Notes under the pieces: model-generated
What the model saw: only the letters and a program-made list of their open reading frames with translations
Told to the model about the DNA's origin: nothing
The model's database searches: none
Shown here: positions 24,758 to 32,638 of the stretch, one piece after another
Layout: each line of letters starts with the position of its first letter
Position numbering within the stretch: position 1 is the stretch's first letter
Source: Candidatus Omnitrophota bacterium
Lineage (GTDB): Bacteria > CG03
DNA length: 40,195 nt
Direction of reading: 5' to 3'
Assembly: GCA_013791745.1 (NCBI GenBank)
Contig: VMTH01000169.1
Coordinates: 1-40,195, forward strand
Made by a program: the position numbers and the translations under genes

Positions 24758-25213
24758 TTAAATCTTTCGGCTTTTTCTCGCGCTCAGGACAAGCTCCCTG
24801 ATCTCCGGCGGCAATTGTTTATCCTGCCATTTCCTTTCCACCTCTGTTGATTTGTCCGAATTTTTGACGGCTTTCAGAGCATACCACGCCGCAGCCAGTG
24901 AATGGTCGACCATGTGGGCGGTCGCCACAGCGTGACCGACGGCACGAGCCACCGCAATTGCAGTCTTGTTCGAGGACTCATTTGCCACCGCAATCGCGCC
25001 TAATGACGCATTCCTCGCATCCCCCACCGAGGCCTCTCCCTGCCTCCACTCTTCAGCCACATTTAGCGCGCTTATAAGCCGCCCGTCTATTGTTTCACCG
25101 GATAGATTCAATACATGCCCCGCGCAATCAGAGGCCCATTTAATTAACTGGCAATGCCACTCCTTTTTCAGAGACCCGCCGCGATGAACCGCGACAAAAC
25201 GCCTGTCCCTCAT
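24758..25213 (-). CDS. Imm-5-like putative immunity protein
   Basis: 151 residues. MRDRRFVAVHRGGSL at the start, CQLIKWASDCAGHVL, GHAVATAHMVDHSLAAAWYALKAV and a C-terminal WQDKQLPPEIRELVL match the family generally annotated as 'putative immunity protein' (Imm-5-like). Such proteins are alanine-rich and mostly helical, and the family name comes from toxin-immunity neighbourhoods; a protective function here is not shown and no toxin gene is adjacent. GGAGG sits 8 bases before the ATG. It is separated from the next upstream gene by 47 bases and probably shares its promoter. Confidence 0.75.
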   Translation of the reverse strand: MRDRRFVAVHRGGSLKKEWHCQLIKWASDCAGHVLNLSGETIDGRLISALNVAEEWRQGEASVGDARNASLGAIAVANESSNKTAIAVARAVGHAVATAHMVDHSLAAAWYALKAVKNSDKSTEVERKWQDKQLPPEIRELVLSARKSRKI

Positions 25214-25260
25214 TAATTTTGCCTCCTCACCAATGAAAAGGCAACCGGCCCCTTGTTCGC

Positions 25261-25737
25261 CTAATTCGTTTTTGCCAGTAATACGACATAATTTTTCCCG
25301 TATTTCTTAGCGCATTTGGGGCAAGCGGTGTAGTAAAAGAATAAATCTTTGATCTCCTGGCCCTTTGCCGTTACATATCGTTCCATCTCCTTGATCCATA
25401 GCGGAGTATTTTTGTAATGGCCTTCAAACACTTTTGACAAAAACGTTCCGGAAATAGCGCTTGTTTCTGCCCCCGGCACATCTCTGATTGTTTTAAGATA
25501 AATATCCATCCCCCACATGGAATCATGTTTAGATAAGACAATGAATTCTGACCCGGCGGGCACTGCGTTTGCCTCTTTCATCGCATTTACGTTTTTCACC
25601 ATTTTCGAGCCGAAGTTAAGAGGAATGTGGAAAAAGCACGCGACATGATCTTTTATAAATTTTTTATTTTCCCATTTTATTTCTTTTTCGTCCCATGGGG
25701 CGGGATTGAATTCAGGGCAACAAGTTTCTTTGTCCAT
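25261..25737 (-). CDS. Conserved CC/CPKC protein, family usually labelled 'hydrolase'
   Basis: 158 residues. An N-terminal CCPEFNPAPWDEKE, FFHIPLNFGSKM, SAISGTFLSKVFEGHYKNT and the C-terminal YYTACPKCAKKYGKNYVVLL match a widespread small family often labelled 'hydrolase' with no demonstrated reaction. The Cys pair near the N-terminus and the CPKC motif near the C-terminus could form a metal site or a disulphide pair. No catalytic triad is evident. It is preceded by GGAGG and a near-consensus promoter, and heads the accessory group that includes the Imm-5-like and DUF6868 genes. Confidence 0.7.
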   Translation of the reverse strand: MDKETCCPEFNPAPWDEKEIKWENKKFIKDHVACFFHIPLNFGSKMVKNVNAMKEANAVPAGSEFIVLSKHDSMWGMDIYLKTIRDVPGAETSAISGTFLSKVFEGHYKNTPLWIKEMERYVTAKGQEIKDLFFYYTACPKCAKKYGKNYVVLLAKTN

Positions 25738-25796
25738 TTTTTACCTCCGGGTTCAGGCGTTTACTGTTCTACACAATATTTTCCGAGCCTTGTCCT

Positions 25797-25825
25797 ATTT
25801 TATTGAATTTTCGTCGGGCTGTCAA
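25797..25825 (-). promoter_or_regulatory. Near-consensus sigma-70 promoter for the accessory group
   Basis: On the minus strand, TTGACA (25820-25825) and TAAAAT (25797-25802) are 17 bases apart, about 60 bases before the ATG at 25737. Confidence 0.7.
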
Positions 25826-25929
25826 AAATCAGACAACGGCGCGTGGGCACTTCGCCTCCGGCAAAATTTAAAACAGATAGCACGGGCGTATTTCAAATAT
25901 ACGACGATAATTGATAGAATGTAATTGCT

Positions 25930-26829
25930 ATGAAAAACGATACGATCCCCCTCAAGCGCTTTATAAATCCCAGGAAAGGGATGCGGCTGGACACATTCCT
26001 TCAGTCAAGGATAGAAGGGCACTCTCGGTCATTCATACAATTTTTGATAAAAACGGGCAATGTAAAAGTTGACGGAAAAACTGAAAAAAAACATCACAAA
26101 CTGAAAGGCAACGAGGAAATATCCGTCAACCTGATAGCCGACCCCGCCACAAATGTGAAAGCGGAAAAAGTTAATTTCAAAGTAATTCACGAAGAAGAAA
26201 GCTTTCTCATCATTTCCAAGCCTTCGGGGATCATAACGCATCCCGCCGGAAGAAACTCGTCGGGCACGCTGCTCCAGGGGCTGCTCTTCAAATATCCCCA
26301 GCTCAACGACTGGAAGGGGCTGGGCAAGCCGGGACTCGTGCACCGTCTGGACAGGGAAACATCCGGCCTGATGATCGTGGCAAAAACGGCAAACGCCCAG
26401 AAAATAATTATGAAACAGTTTTCCGACAGGACCGTCGCCAAACACTATTTAGCCCTTTGTGACGGAAAAGTGACATCCAGCCAGTTCATAGAGGCGTCTA
26501 TAAAAAGAAACGACTTCAACAGGACCGCTTTTTCCGTAGAAGCTGACGGAAAAAACGCAAAAACCTATATAAGGCCCGTGGCGCAGTTCCCCGGAAAAAC
26601 GCTTCTGCTGATCAAGATATTCACCGGGCGCACCCATCAGATCAGGGTGCATCTCTCCCACATCGGCTATCCCGTTTCAGGCGACATAAAATACGGCGGT
26701 TCGCCGGATGCGCGTATAATGCTGCACTCGTATTCTATAGGTTTTAATCATCCCGAAAACGGAAAACGGCTTTATTTTAAAACAGATCTTCCCGAAGATT
26801 TCCCCGACGCAAAAAGCCTCAGTGTATAA
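25930..26829 (+). CDS. RluA/RluD-family pseudouridine synthase
   Basis: 299 residues. An S4 RNA-binding domain occupies about residues 15-65 (MRLDTFLQSRIEGHSRSFIQFLIKTGNVKVDGK). The catalytic domain has HRLDRETSGLMIVAKT, with the Asp of HRLDRET being the family's nucleophile, and FTGRTHQIRVHLSHIGYPVSGD. It isomerises uridines, most likely in 23S rRNA. There is no Shine-Dalgarno; a TAGAAT box ends 9 bases before the ATG. The last base of its stop codon begins an ATG that could couple a longer form of the next gene. Confidence 0.93.
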   Translation: MKNDTIPLKRFINPRKGMRLDTFLQSRIEGHSRSFIQFLIKTGNVKVDGKTEKKHHKLKGNEEISVNLIADPATNVKAEKVNFKVIHEEESFLIISKPSGIITHPAGRNSSGTLLQGLLFKYPQLNDWKGLGKPGLVHRLDRETSGLMIVAKTANAQKIIMKQFSDRTVAKHYLALCDGKVTSSQFIEASIKRNDFNRTAFSVEADGKNAKTYIRPVAQFPGKTLLLIKIFTGRTHQIRVHLSHIGYPVSGDIKYGGSPDARIMLHSYSIGFNHPENGKRLYFKTDLPEDFPDAKSLSV

Positions 26830-26888
26830 TGACCGATATAGCATTGACCAAATATATAAAGCAAAATCCTCAAATCTCGCTTAAAATT

Positions 26889-26897
26889 TGGTATAAT
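26889..26897 (+). promoter_or_regulatory. Extended -10 promoter, leaderless type, before the wza-like gene
   Basis: TGGTATAAT at 26889-26897 is an extended -10 element (TGnTATAAT). The preferred ATG at 26904 begins 6 bases after it, about where transcription would start, so the transcript would lack a leader. No Shine-Dalgarno precedes this ATG. Confidence 0.55.
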
Positions 26898-26903
26898 GCG
26901 GAA

Positions 26904-27536
26904 ATGTATATTTTGCGATCTATTTTTCTGGCGGCGATGCTTATCGCGCAGCTCTGCGGAGCTTCCGACAATGAAGATTACCGGCTGCAGGCGGGCGACG
27001 AGATCGAGATATTCGTCTGGCAGAATCCCGATATAAGCCGGACGCTGACAATAGAAAACAACGGCGAAATATCATACATCCTCATGGAAAACATACCGGC
27101 CTCAGGTCTCACAAGGGAAGAGCTCGCCGGGAAAATAACCGAAAAACTTTCCGCCTATATAGAAAATCCGAAAGTGTCGGTGATAGTTAAAAAATTCATA
27201 AGAAGACAGGTTTATGTAATAGGCCAGCTCAACAAGCCCGGCACATATCCCCTGAAAAAAGATATGCGGCTCCTTGAACTCATCGCTCTTGCCGGCAGCT
27301 TCTCCGATTCCGCGAAAGAGAGCGAACTGGAAATAATACGCGGCGACAAAATAATAAAAGTGAACGCCGGTGCCATCATGCGGCGGGAGCAGGACGATAT
27401 CATACTGGAAGCCGGAGATATCGTCAGCGCTCCGCGCTCCGCGCTGTCAAACACAAATGTCGCCATAAGGCAGATATCGCCCATACTGACATTTCTCACG
27501 ACGATTATGACCGTAGCCATTCTGATAATTTTATGA
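26904..27536 (+). CDS. Polysaccharide export protein (Wza/BexD family)
   Basis: 210 residues from ATG 26904, chosen because it places a normal signal peptide (MYILRSIFLAAMLIAQLCGAS) at the start; an alternative ATG at 26829 overlaps the rluD stop. The poly-export domain begins DYRLQAGDEIEIFVWQNPDIS and an SLBB domain follows (RRQVYVIGQLNKPGTYPL, LLELIALAGSF). A hydrophobic helix ends the protein (ILTFLTTIMTVAILIIL). Wza-type proteins form the outer-membrane and periplasmic exit for capsule or exopolysaccharide. It is shorter than E. coli Wza (about 380) and the Cys near residue 18 is not in a good lipobox. The stop overlaps the wzc start (ATGA). Confidence 0.88.
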   Translation: MYILRSIFLAAMLIAQLCGASDNEDYRLQAGDEIEIFVWQNPDISRTLTIENNGEISYILMENIPASGLTREELAGKITEKLSAYIENPKVSVIVKKFIRRQVYVIGQLNKPGTYPLKKDMRLLELIALAGSFSDSAKESELEIIRGDKIIKVNAGAIMRREQDDIILEAGDIVSAPRSALSNTNVAIRQISPILTFLTTIMTVAILIIL

Positions 27537-29236
27537 TAGAAGAAGACGAGATAGACCTCCGACAGATATACGCTCTGGCCTGCAAACACAAGCTTCTTAT
27601 TTTTTTGTTTTTCGTAGCGGGGATCGCCGCCGCGATTATCGCAACAATGATCAAAACCCCGGTTTACCGCGCAAGCGCCATGCTGCTGATAGAAAAGAAA
27701 TCGGGAGGCGGACTGCAGGAAGCCATAGGTTTTGAGATGACACAAAACGATTATTATCAAACCCAGTATTCCATCATAACAAGCCGTAGTATAGCTGAAA
27801 AAGTGGCGGCGGCGGTCAACGCCCGCAAAAAAAACGGATCCCCAAGAGACCTAACCACCGGGTTCATGGGCAATGTATCGGTTGATCCCGTAAAGAGCAG
27901 CCGGCTTGTAAAGATCAGCTATGACAGCATCTACCCGGCGGAGGCAAGTGAAGTGGTCAACACACTCGCCGAAGTATACATATCGGAAAATCTGAAGAGC
28001 CGGCTGCTTCTCTCCCACGGCATACTGGATAAAATCTCATCGGCAAAAGGAGCATCCGTCTCCGAAGATGACAGCGATATAAACTCTCTCCCGCAGATAC
28101 TCAACAACCCTCTGCTACAGAGGCTGAAAGGCGATCTCATTTCCCTGCAGGTGAAACTCGCGAGCCTCTCCACAAAATACAAAGACAATTATCCCGAGAT
28201 CATCGGCTTAAAAAAGGCCGTGGACATAATGAAAGAAAAAATAAGAGAGGAAACCCTCAACATAATCTCCAGCATAAAATCCGAGCTTGAGGGCAAACTC
28301 ACCGTAAACAACATACGCGTGATCGACACCGCTGAAACACCCAAAAAACCGATTCTGCCTAACAAGCGCAAAAACCTTCTGCTAGGCTCATTCAGCGGAC
28401 TTGCCCTGGGGATACTCGCGGCATTCCTGCTGGAATTTCTTGATAACAGCATTAAAACAAAGGACGATATAGAACATTACCTTTCAGTCCCTTTCCTCGG
28501 CTATATTCCGCGAGTCGCGGACGGCTTCAAAAATGTAATTGATTTAACCAAAGACCTTGATTCAAGACAGCACTCTCATTTTGCCGAATCTCTCAGAAAC
28601 ATACGGGTCAGTATCAATTTCGCCGGCGAGATCCGCTCACTGCTGATAACAAGCACCATGCCGGGCGAGGGGAAAACAAGTTTCGCCGTGGCTCTTTCGC
28701 ATATTCTGGCGCACGCGGAAAACAGCGTTGTTCTCATAGACACGGATCTGCGGAAACCTAAAATACAGGGGATTTTCGGCATAGACACATCGCCGGGACT
28801 CAGCGGCTACCTGAGCGGCCAGGCCGGTCTTGAAAAAATTATACACAAAACGGAAATACCCAATCTCGCTATCATCCCCGCTGGCGTAATACCCCCGAAC
28901 CCTTCCGAACTGCTTGAACGGGACACCTTCGGAAAACTGCTGAAGAAGCTCAGGGAACAATTCCGCTGGGTGATATTTGACAGCCCTCCCATCTTTCCCG
29001 TAAGCGACGCCGTGATAATCTCAAAAATAACCGAAGGCACCGTGTATCTCATAGATTTCGGCAAAACAAAAAAAGAACCGGCGAAGGAAGGAAAAGAAAA
29101 ACTTGAAAAAGCGGGCGCGAAAATAATAGGCGCCGTTATTAACAATATAGATATCGAAAAACACAAATATTATTACCCCTACTACAGCTACTATCACTAT
29201 TACGGCGGCGGGGAAAAAGGAGAAGATTCCAAATGA
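27533..29236 (+). CDS. Wzc-like chain-length determinant / bacterial tyrosine kinase
   Basis: 567 residues. A Wzz domain lies between membrane helices at about residues 18-39 (HKLLIFLFFVAGIAAAIIA) and 282-303 (LLLGSFSGLALGILAAFLLEF). The cytoplasmic BY-kinase has Walker A STMPGEGKTS, Walker A' VVLIDTDLRKP and Walker B WVIFDSPPIFPVSDA. The C-terminal tail carries nine tyrosines in about 14 residues (YYYPYYSYYHYY), the expected autophosphorylation cluster. With the Wza-like protein it would control polymer length and export of a surface polysaccharide. The polymerase and glycosyltransferase genes are not in the window. Confidence 0.93.
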   Translation: MIEEDEIDLRQIYALACKHKLLIFLFFVAGIAAAIIATMIKTPVYRASAMLLIEKKSGGGLQEAIGFEMTQNDYYQTQYSIITSRSIAEKVAAAVNARKKNGSPRDLTTGFMGNVSVDPVKSSRLVKISYDSIYPAEASEVVNTLAEVYISENLKSRLLLSHGILDKISSAKGASVSEDDSDINSLPQILNNPLLQRLKGDLISLQVKLASLSTKYKDNYPEIIGLKKAVDIMKEKIREETLNIISSIKSELEGKLTVNNIRVIDTAETPKKPILPNKRKNLLLGSFSGLALGILAAFLLEFLDNSIKTKDDIEHYLSVPFLGYIPRVADGFKNVIDLTKDLDSRQHSHFAESLRNIRVSINFAGEIRSLLITSTMPGEGKTSFAVALSHILAHAENSVVLIDTDLRKPKIQGIFGIDTSPGLSGYLSGQAGLEKIIHKTEIPNLAIIPAGVIPPNPSELLERDTFGKLLKKLREQFRWVIFDSPPIFPVSDAVIISKITEGTVYLIDFGKTKKEPAKEGKEKLEKAGAKIIGAVINNIDIEKHKYYYPYYSYYHYYGGGEKGEDSK

Positions 29237-30396
29237 AAAAATTAAGTTTTTTTGCGGCTGTAAAGTCCGCGGGTTTCGGCGCGACGGTTGTGTGCCTTAT
29301 CGCGTTCCAGTCATCCGCCCGAGGATTTCTGACAAACACTGTTGAAACACCTTCCGCTCAAACGCTCGGCCACGGCATTATAGAATTCGGCGGGGGGGCG
29401 GGAGTTTATAAACCGGCGAACTCCGACACATACAGCAACGATAAAAACGCCTGGGGCAATTTCGGCGTGACGGAACGGCTCGAGGGCGGTCTCACTCTCT
29501 ACACGAGCACCATGGCCGCGGCAAACATAAAACTGCTTCTCATTAAGGGCGGGAAACTGCCTTCTCTGGCGGTGGGCGTAAACAACATAACCGGCAAAAC
29601 AAACGAAACTTTTTCCACTGGAGCGCCTGGCGACACGGCTGTTTCAAATTCGGTTTACTGCGTTCTCAGCCAGGATTTAAAAATAAGCGGAAGCGTTCTG
29701 ACAATATCGGCTGGCAGAGGCAACAGGGGCTTTGTTGACAAGACGGGAGACTATAAAAACCTGCACGGGACTTTCGCGGGCCTGAAATTGAACGCCGGGC
29801 AGGTCTGCGCGGCTGTTGAAGAAGACGGCAGAGATGTGAATTGTTCGCTTGCCTTCAATTTCCCCACGGGAATGAGCGTGGGAGCCAGCGCGCGCAATCT
29901 GAAAGAAAACTTCGCGCCTAAAGTCTTCGGGGTTTTTTTGAATTTCAGTAACACCATGATAGAGCAGCGGATCACCGCTCTTGAAGCTAAAATAAAAATT
30001 CTTTCCGGCGAAACCGCGCCGGTTGAAGCGTCTAAAATTTCAGCCGAGAGGATGGCCGCCGAGGAGAAGCGGAAAAAAGAATCGGAAACTAAACTGCGAA
30101 CAGCAAAGATCAAAACATATTTTATGGAAGGTCATAAGCTCTTCGCTGAAGAAAAGTATCCTCAATCAATAGAATTTTTCGAGAAAGTCCTTGAACAGAA
30201 CCCCGGCCATGCGGAAGCGGCAAAATACCTGAAGACAGCTAAAATTAAAACATATTTCATGGAAGGCCATAAGCTCTTCTCGGAAACAAAATACACTCAA
30301 TCAATAAAGTTTTTTGAGAAAGTTATCGACCTGAGCCCCGGCCACGCGGCCTCAGAAGATTATATCAAACGCGCGCGTACACAGCTGAAACAATAA
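29233..30396 (+). CDS. Outer-membrane beta-barrel-like protein with C-terminal TPR repeats
   Basis: 387 residues. After a signal peptide (about 1-30), residues 31-240 are Gly/Ser-rich alternating strands beginning NTVETPSAQTLGHGIIEFGGG, typical of small barrels of the YjbH or capsule-associated type. A Lys/Glu-rich coil follows (about 245-285), then two near-identical 45-residue TPR units, each with the core KIKTYFMEGHKLF, Q-S-I, FFEKV and PGHA. The ATGA overlap with wzc puts it in the polysaccharide export operon, perhaps as a periplasmic or outer-membrane partner. I do not recognise a named family for the whole protein. Confidence 0.65.
   Translation: MKKLSFFAAVKSAGFGATVVCLIAFQSSARGFLTNTVETPSAQTLGHGIIEFGGGAGVYKPANSDTYSNDKNAWGNFGVTERLEGGLTLYTSTMAAANIKLLLIKGGKLPSLAVGVNNITGKTNETFSTGAPGDTAVSNSVYCVLSQDLKISGSVLTISAGRGNRGFVDKTGDYKNLHGTFAGLKLNAGQVCAAVEEDGRDVNCSLAFNFPTGMSVGASARNLKENFAPKVFGVFLNFSNTMIEQRITALEAKIKILSGETAPVEASKISAERMAAEEKRKKESETKLRTAKIKTYFMEGHKLFAEEKYPQSIEFFEKVLEQNPGHAEAAKYLKTAKIKTYFMEGHKLFSETKYTQSIKFFEKVIDLSPGHAASEDYIKRARTQLKQ
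30100..30369 (+). repeat. Tandem 135-base duplication encoding two TPR units
   Basis: Units at 30100-30234 and 30235-30369 have the same period (45 codons) and are very similar in DNA, mostly differing at third codon positions. The unit core is KIKTYFMEGHKLF.E.KY.QSI.FFEKV....PGHA. Confidence 0.85.
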
Positions 30397-30459
30397 GTTT
30401 ACCCTGAATATAGCGGCGGTGGGCAGCCGTAAACCCGCGATTCCGGCGGAAATTAATTC

Positions 30460-31380
30460 TTAGAATTTGCCCGACAGCGACAGCCGGTAAGTGTCGTCGA
30501 AATCTCCGTAAGGCACCCAGGCAAAATCCAGATTATAGGAGCCCATGCCCAGTCCGAAACCGGCCGAGAAACCGTCTATGGTGTCAAAATCGTTGAGTGT
30601 CTTATAACCCATCCTCACGGGGAATTTCACGGCTTCCACAGGAAGCATATATTCAAAACCTATGTTCAGATTCACCTCGTTGTCCCTCGGCAGATTGAGA
30701 TCCGCGGCAACTGTCATCTGGGGGGAGACTTCCACGCCCATTCCGAGCTTTATAACGGAAGGCAGATTGTCCTCTTGCGCGCTAAACTTTATCTTCGTCC
30801 CGAAATCTTTTAGCGCGATGGCCAGCGACATCGGTTTCCCTGAGAGACTCAATCCTTTTTTTATAATACCGGCATCGGCGGCGATGGCGACATTGGACGA
30901 ATCGCTGCCTATGCTCGATTTCAGCGCTTTGACGGTAAAACCCGCATCCAGACCGGCGTGCTTTTTGGCATAGCTTATTCCGACAGCGCTGTCATTGGCG
31001 TTAAATGTGCCAACCGGCGCGGAGGTGTCCGCCACCCTTCTTTCAAATTCATCTATCGCAAGATAGGTCATGCTCAAGCCTAACACGGCGCCCCCGGCGG
31101 GAAATGCCGCTCCGAGAAATTCTATTGAGGTGTCCTCGAACCAGTCCGTGTGCATGGCGAGCACTTCTCTGCTCTCAAGAGAGGCGATCCCGGCCGGATT
31201 CCAGTATAGAGCGCTCACATCCGTCAGCGCCGCCGCTGCGCCTCCCATACCCATGGCGCGCGCACCCATGCCTATCTTAAGAAACTGCGCTCCGCATGTC
31301 CCGGCGTCGCTTTTGCTCATCCACGCGAAAGACTCGCCCGTCAACAAAATCAGACCCGCTAAAATTAAAATTTTTTTCAT
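30460..31380 (-). CDS. PorV/PorQ (UPF0164) family outer-membrane protein
   Basis: 306 residues with a signal peptide (1-19). The start of the mature protein, DAGTCGAQFLKIGMGARAMGMGGAAAALTDVSALYWNPAGIAS, is the diagnostic FadL-like N-terminus of the PorV/UPF0164 family. Successive amphipathic strands lead to a terminal Phe (YRLSLSGKF), the usual barrel-assembly signal. In Bacteroidota PorV is the type IX secretion shuttle that carries C-terminal-domain cargo. Here it is the last gene of the operon that starts with a giant protein bearing a FlgD/sorting-domain-like C-terminus. GGAGG precedes the ATG. Confidence 0.85.
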   Translation of the reverse strand: MKKILILAGLILLTGESFAWMSKSDAGTCGAQFLKIGMGARAMGMGGAAAALTDVSALYWNPAGIASLESREVLAMHTDWFEDTSIEFLGAAFPAGGAVLGLSMTYLAIDEFERRVADTSAPVGTFNANDSAVGISYAKKHAGLDAGFTVKALKSSIGSDSSNVAIAADAGIIKKGLSLSGKPMSLAIALKDFGTKIKFSAQEDNLPSVIKLGMGVEVSPQMTVAADLNLPRDNEVNLNIGFEYMLPVEAVKFPVRMGYKTLNDFDTIDGFSAGFGLGMGSYNLDFAWVPYGDFDDTYRLSLSGKF

Positions 31381-31401
31381 TTTTTATTCCTCCGGTAATT
31401 A

Positions 31402-32583
31402 TCAGAATTCATACACAACCCCCGCGTCAAAATTATACGTGTCATAATTGTATTTGTACACCGCCTCGTAATCCTGGTTTGAATCCTGGGTGAAATAATT
31501 GGCGGACACTTTCGCTTTTAGTTTCCTGCTCAATCTATAAGAGCTCCCCAGCGACACGAAATGTGTTTTGTTCTGCACCTTTGAAGAAGTGTAATCGCTG
31601 TTGGCTTTCTGTGTGAGGCGCCCTTCATAATTTTTAATGCCGTATTTATAGGCGCAGCTCACCTGAAATTTATTGCCGAAAGACACGACCGGCCCCGCGG
31701 AATATGAATTATAGTCGTAATAATTGTCCACGAATTTAGGAGCTGCCGCGTCAAAATGGTCCTGATTCGAGCGATTTACGACGGCTCCGAGCGTGAGCCC
31801 CGCCGAAAAAGAACCAAACAACCGGGAATAAACCATATCCAGCGACGAGGTCCTGTCGTTCCTCTTCGTCAGAGTGTACTCGCCCTGCGGATCTATGAGG
31901 TTCTGATCGGGGAAATCCTTGAGCATGAAATTAAGGTTCACATCAACTATTGATTTAGGATTCAGCTTTTTCAGGCCTCTGAAATAAATATTGACGCCGC
32001 TGAAATCAAGTATGTTGGTCCCCGGAAAGACTTCCTGTCCGTAAAGCGCCGACGCCAGCGAAGCGTATTCGGGGAACTTCACTTTCATTATATCAAAGGA
32101 GCCGATGAACTTATCCATGCCCATGCAGTTTTGCGTTTCATTCTCTATACCGAGGGTGAATTTCTCAAAATCAAAAAGGCCTTCGCCCCAGTCCTCATCC
32201 GTTGTTTCCCTGAAATAGTTAAAAACATAACCAGTCTTGAGTTTGAATTTATGTTCTGGAGAAAGTTTATTGACAAGACGCAGCGTAAAATTATGGCTCA
32301 TCGAGTCCTGATAGAGCGTGCCGCCGCCAAGGAGCTCATAGACGCTTTTAGAGCCCCTGTAATTACCATAGTATCCCGGAAGGAGCACAACACTCTCGCT
32401 GAATTTGACAGCGGGCACGGCGGCGATGTTGAAATTGCCTCCGGAAGCGGAACTCTCACCCTCAAAAAAAGAAGCGCCGCCGGTAAGATTAATCTCTCCC
32501 ACGGGAATGATCTCCGCCGCATAGAGCGGAATCAGTAGAACACAAGCTGCCGCAACAATTAAAGTTTTTTTCATATCAATCAC
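31402..32583 (-). CDS. Outer-membrane beta-barrel protein of unknown function
   Basis: 393 residues. The GTG at 32583 lies 8 bases after GGAG and is favoured over the ATG three codons later. A signal peptide (KKTLIVAAACVLLIPLYAA) is followed by a beta-rich protein of alternating polar and aromatic residues, with repeated Tyr and Phe and a C-terminal Phe (FDAGVVYEF), typical of a 14-18-strand barrel. I do not recognise the family. It lies 55 bases after the FecR gene and 21 bases before the PorV-like gene in the same direction. Confidence 0.75.
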   Translation of the reverse strand: MIDMKKTLIVAAACVLLIPLYAAEIIPVGEINLTGGASFFEGESSASGGNFNIAAVPAVKFSESVVLLPGYYGNYRGSKSVYELLGGGTLYQDSMSHNFTLRLVNKLSPEHKFKLKTGYVFNYFRETTDEDWGEGLFDFEKFTLGIENETQNCMGMDKFIGSFDIMKVKFPEYASLASALYGQEVFPGTNILDFSGVNIYFRGLKKLNPKSIVDVNLNFMLKDFPDQNLIDPQGEYTLTKRNDRTSSLDMVYSRLFGSFSAGLTLGAVVNRSNQDHFDAAAPKFVDNYYDYNSYSAGPVVSFGNKFQVSCAYKYGIKNYEGRLTQKANSDYTSSKVQNKTHFVSLGSSYRLSRKLKAKVSANYFTQDSNQDYEAVYKYNYDTYNFDAGVVYEF

Positions 32584-32638
32584 TTAATTTTCTCCTTCAT
32601 TGTTTTTTATCATTCCCATTTTAAATTTACCCGCAGGC

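Noticed and set aside
30397-30459. Terminator between the convergent TPR-barrel and PorV-like genes
   Set aside because: GTTTAC and GTAAAC arms with CGGC/GCCG can pair, but only with a large bulge and no T-run.
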